63,280 bases of DNA from Flavobacterium sp. ACAM 123 (GTDB taxonomy: Bacteria > Bacteroidota > Bacteroidia > Flavobacteriales > Flavobacteriaceae), in assembly GCF_000264055.1 (NCBI RefSeq), contig NZ_AJXL01000007.1:1-63280 (forward strand), written 5' to 3'. Under the pieces are notes generated by a model. The model was not told where the DNA came from. It made no database searches and saw nothing but the letters and a program-made list of their open reading frames with translations. The position numbers and the translations under genes are program-made. Positions 1 to 8,869 of this stretch are shown here, piece after piece. Numbering within the stretch: position 1 is the stretch's first letter; every line of letters begins with the position of its first letter.

Positions 1-43
1 TTTTTGTATGTTTTGTAGTGCGTATTGTAAATCGTATCGTTCC

Positions 44-703
44 TTATTCCATCATCATTTCTGGAATAGTTCCCTCAATAATTAATGCTGCTTCAGTGGA
101 AGCAATAATATGTTCTACCGTTACTCCTGGAGCCCGTTCTAGTAACTTAAATCCTTTGGGGGTTACTTCTAATACGGCTAGTTCAGTTACGACTTTTTTC
201 ACGCAGCCCACACCAGTTAATGGTAAAGTACATTGTTTAAGAATTTTAGATTGTCCCGCTTTGTTGACATGCATCATCGCAACGATAATATTTTCGGCAG
301 AAGCCACTAAATCCATGGCACCACCCATTCCTTTTACCATTTTTCCTGGAATTTTCCAGTTGGCAATGTCACCGTTTTCAGAAACTTCCATCGCGCCCAG
401 AATAGTGAGATCAACATGTTGCCCACGAATCATTCCAAAACTTAGCGCTGAATCAAAAAAGGAGGCTCCCGGCAATGTTGTTATCGTTTGCTTTCCGGCG
501 TTGATAATATCCGCATCTTCTTCGCCTTCAAAAGGAAATGGACCCATGCCTAAAACGCCGTTTTCACTTTGAAACTCAACGTCAATTTCATCAGGGATAT
601 AATTAGCGACCAATGTTGGTATACCTATTCCTAAATTCACGAAATAGCGGTCTTTAAGTTCTTGTGCAATACGTTTTGCAATACCTATTTTATCTAATGC
701 CAT
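44..703 (-). CDS. scoB: 3-oxoacid CoA-transferase subunit B
   Basis: Beta subunit of a class I CoA-transferase that moves CoA between succinate or acetate and acetoacetate, used in ketone-body and short-chain acid metabolism in the cytoplasm. The 219-residue protein has the family's usual length. Near residue 45 it carries SENGVLGMGPFP, the conserved stretch holding the catalytic glutamate of class I CoA-transferase beta subunits, and near the N terminus it has NLGIGIPTLV. It pairs with subunit A at 1151-1852 on the same strand. The two genes are normally adjacent, but here about 450 bases with a decayed gene separate them. The exact acyl-CoA substrate cannot be read from sequence. Confidence 0.93.
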   Translation of the reverse strand: MALDKIGIAKRIAQELKDRYFVNLGIGIPTLVANYIPDEIDVEFQSENGVLGMGPFPFEGEEDADIINAGKQTITTLPGASFFDSALSFGMIRGQHVDLTILGAMEVSENGDIANWKIPGKMVKGMGGAMDLVASAENIIVAMMHVNKAGQSKILKQCTLPLTGVGCVKKVVTELAVLEVTPKGFKLLERAPGVTVEHIIASTEAALIIEGTIPEMMME

Positions 704-772
704 AATATTTATGTATTAATTTTTTAATGTATCAATCTAGCAATGTGTCGAATTGTTTTATATAGCTTTGAA

Positions 773-1106
773 TTAGCCATTTTTTTTGCTGCTACTGATT
801 ATTTTATAAACGATCAAACCAAGTTCATTGACTGTAGCCTTTAAATTAGTATCAAATGGTTAGCTTTTTGCACTTTCACAAATAATTAACCACTATTTAG
901 TTGCTTCTAATTCTTTTGCAGCAATCTTTATCTTATGAATAAAGTCTGCTCTACTTTCTGCATTTTGAGCTGCTTAAATAGTAGCGCCAATACTTGTGCC
1001 GTTTTTTAGCAACTGATTTCCGATTACTTTCTACTAATTCACAAAACTGAATAATTTACAATTCTAAATCTACTGATTTAGAAACAGCTACATTCTCTCT
1101 GAACAT
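773..1106 (-). pseudogene. Decayed four-helix-bundle (S23 / 23S rRNA intervening-sequence type) protein gene
   Basis: Read on the minus strand from ATG at 1106, this stretch encodes MFRENVAVSKSVDLEL, then a TAA. After one frame change it continues with GNQLLKNGTSIGAT, a further TAA, AAQNAESRADFIHKIKIAAK, another TAG, and a tail ending in SSSKKN before TAA. The pattern LLKNGTSIGA..EAQ.AESRADFI.K..IA.KE is the signature of the small S23-type four-helix-bundle proteins common in Bacteroidota. At least four in-frame stops and one frameshift show that the gene is dead. It sits between the two CoA-transferase subunit genes, so an insertion there has since degraded. Confidence 0.8.
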
Positions 1107-1150
1107 AATTGTGTTTTTTAAATTATTAGATTGGTAAATTGATAAATTGT

Positions 1151-1852
1151 TTAATTCTTTTTTCTGGTTGTACGTTGCTCGATTCTTTTTTCATATTTCG
1201 ATCCTTGAAAAATACGTTGCACGAATATGCCTGGAATATGAATTTGATTGGGATCAAGCGTTCCGGCTTCCACTAATTCTTCCACTTCAGCAACGGTGAT
1301 GGTAGCGGCTCCGGCCATGGACGGATTAAAATTGCGGGCTGTTCCTTTAAAAATCAGATTCCCAGCCGTATCTCCTTTCCACGCTTTTACGATAGCAAAA
1401 TCAGCTTTGAAAGCCAATTCCATCACATGCATTTTCCCATTAAATTCTCTAACTTCTTTTCCAGTAGCTACTTCAGTTCCGTATCCTGCAGGAGTAAAAA
1501 AGGCGGGTATTCCAGCTTGAGCAGCACGACATCGTTCAGCTAAGGTTCCTTGGGGAATTAATTCTACATCCAGTTCCCCAGAAAGCATTTGGCGCTCAAA
1601 CTCTGCGTTCTCTCCAACATAGGAAGAGATCATTTTTTTAATTTGTCTTTTGTGTAATAATAAGCCAAGACCAAAATCGTCCACACCAGCATTATTAGAA
1701 ATACAGGTTAGACCGGTGGTTTCTTTTTTTACCAATTCAGCGATGGAATTTTCGGGGATGCCACAGAGACCGAAGCCACCTAACATGATGGTCATTCCGT
1801 TTTCAAGCCCTTCAAGGGCAACTTGAACGTTATCTACTTTTTTGTTTATCAT
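1151..1852 (-). CDS. scoA: 3-oxoacid CoA-transferase subunit A
   Basis: Alpha subunit of the succinyl- or acetyl-CoA:acetoacetate CoA-transferase. The 233-residue protein contains the glycine-rich CoA-binding segment [13 protein letters not shown] near residue 26 and [18 protein letters not shown] in the middle, both typical of the family. The C terminus is lysine- and arginine-rich. The partner subunit is at 44-703, downstream on the same strand. The intervening pseudogene may weaken co-transcription, and I saw no clear promoter directly before the B subunit. Confidence 0.93.
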   Translation of the reverse strand: MINKKVDNVQVALEGLENGMTIMLGGFGLCGIPENSIAELVKKETTGLTCISNNAGVDDFGLGLLLHKRQIKKMISSYVGENAEFERQMLSGELDVELIPQGTLAERCRAAQAGIPAFFTPAGYGTEVATGKEVREFNGKMHVMELAFKADFAIVKAWKGDTAGNLIFKGTARNFNPSMAGAATITVAEVEELVEAGTLDPNQIHIPGIFVQRIFQGSKYEKRIEQRTTRKKN

Positions 1853-2037
1853 AGTCTATTTTTTTAGGTCCGAGCAGCTGTGTTATCAAACAGTTTTAAG
1901 TGTGAGAATAGGAAACTGCTGGAAATTCAAAATCAGTAAATGCAATTATTCTTTGTCAGAATAGTATCAATTATAGTTGTTTAATAGTCCGAAAATAATT
2001 CGGTTTTTATAGAGCTATATTGAATACATAAGGCGTA

Positions 2038-4347
2038 TTAGAATTCAAATTCATCTGTGCTTTGAAGCGTATCAGTAGTGTCTTTTGCAGCCGGTGCATT
2101 GTAACAATCTACTCTTATCGAAAGATTTGGAGGTCTTTCAAATTCTCCTTTTGACACATTTAAATTTTCATCAGCATAACAAAGTTTCATAAAGTAAGCC
2201 CACACAGGCAATGCCGCAGTTGCCCCTTGTCCATAAGTAATACTTTTAAATCGGGCGGAACGATCTTCATTACCTACCCAGACGCCTGTTACCAGATTTG
2301 GAACCATTCCCATGAACCACCCGTCAGACTGGTTCTGCGTTGTTCCGGTTTTACCTGCAATTGGATTGGTAAACTTATAAGGATAGCCCGTAATTCTGTT
2401 GTATCCATAACCTCCACCCTCAGTTCTTAATCTGTTTCCGGATCCTCCCTCGGTTACCCCTTCTAATAATTTAATAATGGCAAAGGCAATATCTTTGTTC
2501 AGTACATCATGAGATTCCGGTATTGGCTCATAAATAATGACACCACTTTTGTCTTCGATTCGGGACAAGAACTGCGGTTTTGTATAAACACCTTGATTTG
2601 CAAATGTGCTATATGCCGCAACCATATCCTCGACGGTTATATCTACCGCGCCCAATGCAATAGAGGGTTGGATAGGTATTTCAGATTTAACCCCTAATTT
2701 ATGCGTTAGCTTAACAACCGCTTCAGGACCTACTTTGTCCATCAGTTTTGCAGAAATTGTATTTATGGAATTGGCCAATGCTTTTTTCAAGGTAACCATT
2801 CCTATGTACTTGTTGTTGGAGTTTCTGGGTGTCCATGCTTCAGTAACGTGGTGGCGCCCAACAGGCATAGTGAAAGGAGCATCTATTATGGAATCACAAG
2901 GGGACATGTTTAATTGTTCGATTGCCGTAGCGTAAACAAAGGGTTTGAATGTGGAGCCCACTTGTCTGGCTCCTTGACCCACGTGGTCGTATTGAAAATA
3001 TTTATAGTTAATTCCACCTACCCAGGCTTTTATGTTACCGGTTTGCGGTTCCATCGCCATAACTCCTGATTGTAGAAAATGTTTGTAGTATCGGATGGAG
3101 TCCATAGGAGTCATAATAGTATCTTTTTCTCCTTTCCACGTAAATACCGTCATTTTTGTTTTTACACCAAAAGATTCGATAATTTCTTCATCGCTTTTGT
3201 CCGCAGATTTTAAAACAGCCCAGCGGTTTGATGCTTTCATCGCATTGGTTAAAATGCGTTGCGTTTCCCTGTCAGAGATACCTACAAAAGGCGCGTTTTT
3301 GTTGTTTTTTGCTTGAATAAAAAATTCTTGCTGAAGATTTGCCATGTGAGCAGAAACGGCTTCTTCCGCATGTAATTGCATTCTGGAGTCAATAGTGGTA
3401 TAGATTTTTAATCCATCTTTGTAGATATCATAATCAGATCCGTCTGGTTTTTTGTTTTCATCAACCCATTTTTTCATGTAATCACGAAGATACTCTCTGA
3501 AATAAGTGGCAGATCCTTCTCTATGGCTTTCCAGTTTAAAATCAAGAGTAATTGGTAAGCTTTGGAGTCTTTCTTTTTCTTTCTCTGTAATAATATCTCC
3601 TTTCGCCATCTGCGCAAGGACTACATTTCTACGATTTTTCACTCCTACAGGGTTTCGTATCGGATTGTACAAACCTGAATTTTTGAACATCCCTACTAAT
3701 ATAGCAGACTCTTCAATAGCTAAATCTTTTGGTTCTTTTGAAAAATAGGTTTGTGCTGCAGAACTTACCCCTACTGAATAGTTCCCAAAGTCATATACAT
3801 TGCAGTACATAGCTAAAATTTCATTTTTGGTATATTGTCTTTCTAATCGGATAGCAATAATCCATTCTTTTACTTTTTGTACGATTCTAAAAGGCAAAAA
3901 CTTTGAACCTTCGCCATGGAATAATTGTTTAGCCAGTTGCTGTGTTAAAGTACTTGCACCACCGCTACTTCCAAGACTTGCAATAGCTCTTAACGTCCCT
4001 CTTCCATCGATACCTGAATGTTCGAAAAAACGCTCGTCTTCTGTCGCTACTAGGGCTTGAACTAAATTTTTAGGCAAGTCGGCGTATTTTAATTGAGATC
4101 TATTTTTTTGAAAATACTTCCCTAACACCACCCCGTCAGCTGAAATAATCTCCGTCGCTAAATTAGAGTCTGGATTTTCCAAGTCTTCAAAGGAAGGCAT
4201 AGTTCCAAAAAGTCCCCAGGAGGCAAATAAGAAAAAGAGAAGGATACCACCCATTCCAAAAAGAAAAATTTTCCAAAATGTTTTAGTATAATATTTAAAA
4301 TCTTTATTGGCAGTATCGCCCTGATTGTTGTTTTTTTTAGCAGCCAT
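2038..4347 (-). CDS. Penicillin-binding protein 1A (bifunctional transglycosylase/transpeptidase)
   Basis: Class A penicillin-binding protein that polymerises glycan strands and cross-links peptides of peptidoglycan at the periplasmic face of the inner membrane. The 769-residue protein has a short cytoplasmic head, one membrane anchor at about residues 27-48, a GT51 transglycosylase domain (ATEDERFFEHSGIDGRG near 120) and a transpeptidase domain. In the latter the SxxK motif is in GSTFKPF, SxN is in NSINT, and KTG is in AGKTGTTQNQSDGWF. It starts 8 bases after the gldH stop and follows the ricT-like gene, so the three form an operon. Confidence 0.95.
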   Translation of the reverse strand: MAAKKNNNQGDTANKDFKYYTKTFWKIFLFGMGGILLFFLFASWGLFGTMPSFEDLENPDSNLATEIISADGVVLGKYFQKNRSQLKYADLPKNLVQALVATEDERFFEHSGIDGRGTLRAIASLGSSGGASTLTQQLAKQLFHGEGSKFLPFRIVQKVKEWIIAIRLERQYTKNEILAMYCNVYDFGNYSVGVSSAAQTYFSKEPKDLAIEESAILVGMFKNSGLYNPIRNPVGVKNRRNVVLAQMAKGDIITEKEKERLQSLPITLDFKLESHREGSATYFREYLRDYMKKWVDENKKPDGSDYDIYKDGLKIYTTIDSRMQLHAEEAVSAHMANLQQEFFIQAKNNKNAPFVGISDRETQRILTNAMKASNRWAVLKSADKSDEEIIESFGVKTKMTVFTWKGEKDTIMTPMDSIRYYKHFLQSGVMAMEPQTGNIKAWVGGINYKYFQYDHVGQGARQVGSTFKPFVYATAIEQLNMSPCDSIIDAPFTMPVGRHHVTEAWTPRNSNNKYIGMVTLKKALANSINTISAKLMDKVGPEAVVKLTHKLGVKSEIPIQPSIALGAVDITVEDMVAAYSTFANQGVYTKPQFLSRIEDKSGVIIYEPIPESHDVLNKDIAFAIIKLLEGVTEGGSGNRLRTEGGGYGYNRITGYPYKFTNPIAGKTGTTQNQSDGWFMGMVPNLVTGVWVGNEDRSARFKSITYGQGATAALPVWAYFMKLCYADENLNVSKGEFERPPNLSIRVDCYNAPAAKDTTDTLQSTDEFEF

Positions 4348-4355
4348 AAATTATC

Positions 4356-4811
4356 CTAGTCTTTATTTTCTATTCTTAACCCTACTTCTGTAATTCCTTC
4401 TAATAGCTTGACACCGGATATTTTACCGGTCTCCCTGACGGCTTGTTTGATATAGATTTTGTATTCCCCCTTGAATTTTACATTCTCTTTAAAAAACAAC
4501 TTACTTTCCTTTATGTCCGTAAAGCCGTTACCTAAAAGGGTTCCGTCAGGTTCTGCCATTTGATATTCTAAGGTATCTACTTTTGTATAGCCATTGGGTT
4601 TTTCAACAGATACAATCAAAAATAGATTATTGTATTGATAATTGTTATTGTCTCTAAGAGTTATGAATAAATCATATCGTTTTGTGGAATCTAATTCTGG
4701 TAAATCGAATGTTATAACACTATCTTTATGCCAGGCATTTCCCACCGATTTATATTCGTCAAAAGCTCTTTTTTTATCACATGAAAAAAAGAGTATTGCA
4801 ATCAAAAACAA
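4356..4811 (-). CDS. gldH: Gliding motility lipoprotein GldH
   Basis: GldH is a lipoprotein required for gliding and type IX secretion-linked motility in Flavobacterium. The frame gives a lipoprotein signal ending in LFFSC followed by a beta-rich domain of about 140 residues, which is close to GldH size. The open frame has no ATG at its 5' end: the first usable codon is TTG at 4811, only 11 codons before the lipobox Cys. An ATG at 4836, overlapping the upstream gene by 17 bases, lies one base out of frame because of an 8-base A run (plus strand 4810-4817). With seven bases there, the gene would begin MRLKNSVF and read straight into the lipobox. Translation from TTG, slippage, or an extra base in the sequence are all possible. 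Confidence 0.85.
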   Translation of the reverse strand: MFLIAILFFSCDKKRAFDEYKSVGNAWHKDSVITFDLPELDSTKRYDLFITLRDNNNYQYNNLFLIVSVEKPNGYTKVDTLEYQMAEPDGTLLGNGFTDIKESKLFFKENVKFKGEYKIYIKQAVRETGKISGVKLLEGITEVGLRIENKD

Positions 4812-4819
4812 AAAAAACG

Positions 4820-6094
4820 CTATTTTTTAGCCTCATTTCTAGTAATAATTATGGGTTTTCTTGTTATGGCAGGTTTCTTTTCGTTTGAAACTGGAGGTAC
4901 GGTGTTTGCCGGTTTTTTAGTGTTTGCGACAATCTTATTATCTCCTGCTGGTTTACTTTCTCCTGTTGGCCTAGGTTTTTTTGTTTGGTTTTTTCTTTTT
5001 TTAGGTTGATCAAATCGCGTTAAGCTCTCTTGACCCATCGCATTATTGAAATCTTTTTCTATTTCTTGAACGACTTCAATTGCATAATCCTCAAGTGAGG
5101 ATACTTTGTTTTTCAATTTGTTTTCGGCGATGATTTCCTGTACTTTTTCAATTTTTAGGATATGCCAATTCGCAAAATTATTAGTGTAAGCAAACCACAT
5201 TAATCCTTTAAAAATATCTTGTTTTTGACAAATTGCATCACCTTTTTCGGTAACTAATTTGGTTTCAAAATCAGGAAAACCTTTCAAGGCATCCATGTAA
5301 GTGTCCAATTCATAGTTAAGACAGCATTTTAATTTGCCGCATTGTCCCGCTAACTTTTGCGGATTCAATGATAACTGCTGGTAACGCGCTGCTGAAGTAT
5401 TTACGCTTCTAAAATCCGTTAGCCAAGTAGAACAGCATAATTCTCTTCCACAGGAACCTATTCCCCCTAGACGAGCTGCTTCCTGACGGAAACCTACTTG
5501 TTTCATTTCGATTCGAGTACTGAATTCTTTGGCGAAATCTTTAATCAAAAGTCTAAAATCAATTCGGTCATTTGCCGTGTAGTAAAACGTGGCTTTAGAC
5601 CCATCTCCTTGAAATTCAATATCAGAGATTTTCATTTCCAGTTTTTGAGAAATGGCTAATTCACGAGCGCGAACTTTCATAGGTTCTTCCTTTTCTCGTG
5701 CCGCAGACCAGATGTCAATGTCTTTCTGTGATGCTTTTCTATAGATTTTAGGAACCTCGTTGCTGTCAGGATTTGCTCCTTTTTTCTTCATTTGGATTTT
5801 TACCAATTCCCCCGTCAAAGTAACAATTCCGATATCATGTCCCGGAGAAGCTACAGTTGCCACGATGTCTCCCATACTCAAAGTCAATTTTTCAGTATTG
5901 CGATAGAACTCTTTTCTTCCGTTTTTAAAACGAACTTCAACACAGTCAAAGGGGGCTTGTCCAGTAGGTAAGCTCATATTAGAAAGCCAATCGAAAACAG
6001 TTAATTTATTGCAGCTATCAGTGCCGCAAGTCCCATTATTTTTACAACCCTTTGGTGATCCACCATCAGAAGTTGAACAACTTGTACATGCCAT
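4820..6094 (-). CDS. PSP1-domain protein (RicT/YaaT-like)
   Basis: Homologue of RicT (YaaT), an iron-sulfur-binding component of the Ric complex in Bacillus that affects RNA processing; its role in Bacteroidota is not settled. The protein of about 424 residues begins MACTSCSTSDGG, a Cys-rich head (CTSC, CKNNGTCGTDSC). The PSP1 core follows, with GSCGRELCCSTWL and CGKLKCCLNYE providing the conserved cysteines. The C-terminal 60-70 residues are Lys/Pro-rich and low in complexity. I chose the start at 6094 because the extra 23 residues of the longer frame look like leader and the Cys-rich head is where the family begins. It heads the operon with gldH and PBP1A. Confidence 0.88.
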   Translation of the reverse strand: MACTSCSTSDGGSPKGCKNNGTCGTDSCNKLTVFDWLSNMSLPTGQAPFDCVEVRFKNGRKEFYRNTEKLTLSMGDIVATVASPGHDIGIVTLTGELVKIQMKKKGANPDSNEVPKIYRKASQKDIDIWSAAREKEEPMKVRARELAISQKLEMKISDIEFQGDGSKATFYYTANDRIDFRLLIKDFAKEFSTRIEMKQVGFRQEAARLGGIGSCGRELCCSTWLTDFRSVNTSAARYQQLSLNPQKLAGQCGKLKCCLNYELDTYMDALKGFPDFETKLVTEKGDAICQKQDIFKGLMWFAYTNNFANWHILKIEKVQEIIAENKLKNKVSSLEDYAIEVVQEIEKDFNNAMGQESLTRFDQPKKRKNQTKKPRPTGESKPAGDNKIVANTKKPANTVPPVSNEKKPAITRKPIIITRNEAKK

Positions 6095-6216
6095 AATTTT
6101 ATATATAGTGTTGTGACGAGCACAACTTATGTTCTTAAAAAGATTAATGTGTAAATATAGCATTTTTTAAGTGCATGATACAAAAACAGTAAATTACAAC
6201 AGATTAAATTTTTCAT

Positions 6217-6253
6217 AAAAAAGCCTATTTCAAGTGGATGAAATAGGCTTTTT
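6217..6253 (-). terminator. Intrinsic terminator after trhO
   Basis: The inverted repeat AAAAAAGCCTATTTC / GAAATAGGCTTTTT with an 8-base spacer lies 28 bases beyond the trhO stop. Read on the minus strand it ends in a U-tract. A-rich and T-rich sides make it potentially bidirectional. Confidence 0.75.
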
Positions 6254-6280
6254 AAGAACTTTATGTTAAAAAACAGGAGT

Positions 6281-7630
6281 TTAAATTTTATACAACTTAT
6301 CAGATAAACGAATTCTAAAAGGCAATTTGAAGGTGCAGGTATCCCCAGCAACTGCTTTTTCAGCAGTTGCGTCATTCACTAACATTTCTTCGATAATTAA
6401 TTTTTGCTTACCGGTTGTAGCGCCTATAATCAGGATGGTATCTCCTGTTTTAATTTCGTTTTCTTCTATTAAAAATTGGCCAATACTTGGTTTTGGGTAA
6501 AAATGAGTTCCTTTTCCAATGTATTGTTTTGTGATTTTCGGTTCTTTGGTACTAGCCACTTTTGGTACAACTGCGACAAAAGTACCGAGACTTTCTAGAT
6601 TATTTTTAAAAGTCAATACATCCGATTTTCCTTTTTTGAAAATCTTATTCCCGTTTTTGATTCCTCTGCGAATGGCTTTTTGCTCTTCCTCTGGTAAGCG
6701 AACTACATCAATACAGTCTTGTGAACAACAGCCTTCCATTATCTGAGCACATTCCTCACATTGGATAAAAAGCAAATGACAACCTTCATTTAAACAATTG
6801 GTGTGCACATCACATGATTTCCCGCATTGGTGGCATTGTGATACGATATCGTCTGTAATTCTTTCGCCTAAGCGGTGATCGAAAACAAAGTTTTTCCCAA
6901 TGAATTTACTCTGTAAACCTTCCTCTTTAACTTGTCGGGTGTATTCAATGATTCCGCCTTCCAGTTGATAGACGTTGTCAAAACCTTTGTGCTTAAAGTA
7001 AGCGCTGGCTTTTTCACATCTAATTCCTCCGGTACAATACATCAAAAGGTTTTTATCTTCTTTATGAGCTGCAAGTTGGTTTTCAATAATGGGTAAGCTT
7101 TCTCTAAAAGTATCTACGTCTGGCTTGATTGCGTTGGTAAAATGACCAATTTCGCTCTCGTAATGATTTCTCATATCAACCACAATGGTGTTTGGGTCTT
7201 CTAAGAGATCATTGAATTCTTTCGCTTTCAAATGAATCCCGATGTTTGTTACATCAAAAGTTTCGTCTACTAATCCGTCTGCAACAATTTTGTCACGCAC
7301 TTTTACCGTTAATTTTAAAAAGGAATGATCGTCTTGTTCTACGGCAATATTCAATCGGATGCCTTTCATGAAATCATAGGTGTCAATAGTATCTTTGAAG
7401 GCATAGAAGTTATCTGCGGGAAGTGATAGCTGGGCGTTGATTCCCTCGTTGGCCACATATATCCGACCAAGAACCTCAAGTGGGTTCCATGCGAGGAATA
7501 AGTCGTTGCGAAATTGTGTGGGGTCTTGAATTTGCGCATAAGCATAGAACGACAAAGTAAGTCTTTGTTTTCCGGCATCATCAATCATGATGGCTCTTTC
7601 TTCTGCGCTTAAGGTGTTATACAGTTGCAT
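6281..7630 (-). CDS. trhO: Oxygen-dependent tRNA uridine(34) hydroxylase TrhO (long form)
   Basis: Rhodanese-fold enzyme that makes 5-hydroxyuridine at the wobble position of tRNAs. Residues 1-115 form the N-terminal acylphosphatase-like domain and 140-240 the rhodanese domain, with catalytic Cys205 in CTGGIRCEK. A Cys-rich zinc-like segment (CHQCGKSC, CLNEGC, CEEC, CCSQDC) follows at about 265-310. The 449-residue length exceeds the roughly 330-350 of the enterobacterial enzyme. The extra C terminus (GDTILIIG near 400, ending FRIRLSDKLYKI) resembles a small beta-barrel such as that closing U32-family proteins. The -7-like TACTTTTG lies about 40 bases upstream and a terminator follows. Identity is sure; the barrel comparison is inference. 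Confidence 0.92.
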   Translation of the reverse strand: MQLYNTLSAEERAIMIDDAGKQRLTLSFYAYAQIQDPTQFRNDLFLAWNPLEVLGRIYVANEGINAQLSLPADNFYAFKDTIDTYDFMKGIRLNIAVEQDDHSFLKLTVKVRDKIVADGLVDETFDVTNIGIHLKAKEFNDLLEDPNTIVVDMRNHYESEIGHFTNAIKPDVDTFRESLPIIENQLAAHKEDKNLLMYCTGGIRCEKASAYFKHKGFDNVYQLEGGIIEYTRQVKEEGLQSKFIGKNFVFDHRLGERITDDIVSQCHQCGKSCDVHTNCLNEGCHLLFIQCEECAQIMEGCCSQDCIDVVRLPEEEQKAIRRGIKNGNKIFKKGKSDVLTFKNNLESLGTFVAVVPKVASTKEPKITKQYIGKGTHFYPKPSIGQFLIEENEIKTGDTILIIGATTGKQKLIIEEMLVNDATAEKAVAGDTCTFKLPFRIRLSDKLYKI

Positions 7631-7665
7631 GCTATAAACAGTTTAAGTGTGAAAAATGATTTTTG

Positions 7666-7673
7666 CAAAAGTA
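7666..7673 (-). promoter_or_regulatory. Bacteroidota -7 promoter element for trhO
   Basis: TACTTTTG on the minus strand fits the TAnnTTTG consensus of Bacteroidota sigma factors and lies about 36 bases before the trhO ATG. No convincing -33 TTG was fixed. Confidence 0.5.
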
Positions 7674-7719
7674 AGGAAAAGTGACAAAGTGACAAAGTTT
7701 CTGAGGTTCTAAGTTTTTA

Positions 7720-7797
7720 GGAGCTATTTCCAGCTCTCCACTGTATCTTTTATGCCAAACCCTGGCATAAAAGGATGCCGTTTCCATCTGGGCTAGG
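7720..7797 (+). repeat. Dispersed hairpin repeat, copy A
   Basis: The element reads GGAGCTATTTCC...ATCTTTTATGCC-AAACCCT-GGCATAAAAGGAT...CATCTGGGCTAGG. It has a perfect 12-13 bp central stem, a 7-base loop, and conserved left and right flanks. It is related to copies at 21853-21930 and 51026-51109 (same orientation) and 15001-15081 and 10514-10629 (opposite orientation). It lies between trhO and the convergently facing end of the intergenic region before the 7901-8674 lipoprotein gene. Confidence 0.8.
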
Positions 7798-7900
7798 TAG
7801 TTTGGGCAGCTAGAAGTTTATTTTAATTATAAGAGGTTCTTAAAATAAAAAAAGCCCTGAATAAACTTCTGAGCTAATATTTGTATTTTAATCAAGTTAC

Positions 7901-8674
7901 TTATTTGCGGTTATTCACCACATTTTCAGTCAGTATGTGGGATACTTCTCTTAGTTTTCCTTGTTCGTACAACTGTGGCAAATCTTTCAAAGCGGTTTTA
8001 ACAGGCGCTTCATAATTTACATAATCCTGAAAAGTGACGCCAGCAATTACGCGTGTATTAAAAGCCGCTCTAAAACGTACGCCGCCTTCATTTACTTGGT
8101 AATTGTAAGCCAAATAATCAATTTTGTGGTTGTCTTTATTAATCCAATATTGGTATTCATCATTAAAATCTTTTCCGCCACCGTCTTGACCAAATGTTGC
8201 GCTTATCACATCGTACTTCTTTCCTTTGATAGTTGTTTCTTCAACGAATTTCGTGTTTACCGAAGCATCATGTAATTTGTGCGGTAGCGTGGCAAAGTAA
8301 ATAACCGAATTCAACGTTTCAGAATATTTCCCAGCATCTTCTTTATTTAATGTTTGTAAAGTGCTATTGATACTCCTTTTAAACTGGTCTTGAGTCATTA
8401 CATCTTTAACAAGAGAATCACCTTTTTGAACTTCAGAGGAGTACTCAAAATGGTCTCCATTGTTTATAAAACGATATTTGTTTCCTCTAAAAACAAAAGA
8501 ATAATCAGCAGTATCGTACAAGCTTCCACCGTGCGCTTCGATGGCGCGATTAACTATAGAGTCTGCTTTTGAGAGCTGTTTTTCGATTCTAATGGTATCG
8601 TTTTTTTCGGTTGCTTCATCACTATCCTTTTTCTTATTACAAGACAATAAAAGCGTCGCAATAACACAAAGCAT
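7901..8674 (-). CDS. Secreted lipoprotein, DUF6503-like
   Basis: A 257-residue protein of unknown function. It starts with a very short signal (MLCVIATLLLSC, lipobox LLLSC) and then has an acidic linker and a domain beginning ADSIVNRAIEAHGG, the usual opening of LolA-like lipoprotein-sorting folds and of the DUF6503 group. It is probably outer-membrane or periplasmic. A more typical start, ATG-AAA-AAA 18 bases upstream, is out of frame because the poly-A run is seven bases long. With eight it would give MKKNLIMLCVIATLLLSC, a standard lipoprotein signal. The start at 8674 may still work. Family assignment is from overall pattern only. Confidence 0.72.
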   Translation of the reverse strand: MLCVIATLLLSCNKKKDSDEATEKNDTIRIEKQLSKADSIVNRAIEAHGGSLYDTADYSFVFRGNKYRFINNGDHFEYSSEVQKGDSLVKDVMTQDQFKRSINSTLQTLNKEDAGKYSETLNSVIYFATLPHKLHDASVNTKFVEETTIKGKKYDVISATFGQDGGGKDFNDEYQYWINKDNHKIDYLAYNYQVNEGGVRFRAAFNTRVIAGVTFQDYVNYEAPVKTALKDLPQLYEQGKLREVSHILTENVVNNRK

Positions 8675-8869
8675 TATTAGGTTTTTTTCATTTTTAAATG
8701 TATTGCATTTTATAAAGAACAGCTTAATAAGTATGTGTTTTATACAATTTTTAACGTCGGCGTTCTTTTTTTATGATTTAGAAATAATTTGTCAGTGCTG
8801 GGTTTTGCCCGCGCTGTAGCAAAGTATTCTCGTGAAAGCTAATGGTTACGAAGTCTGGGGACGTGGTTT

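Noticed and set aside
1890-1910. AACAGTTTTAAGTGTGA, similar to AACAGTTTAAGTGTGA near 7638
   Set aside because: Both lie upstream of genes (scoA, trhO), but two 16-17-base matches in AT-rich DNA are too few to claim an element.
6127-6375. Minus-strand frame overlapping the trhO 3' end and its terminator
   Set aside because: It runs through the trhO terminator hairpin and has no recognisable features, so it is a shadow frame.
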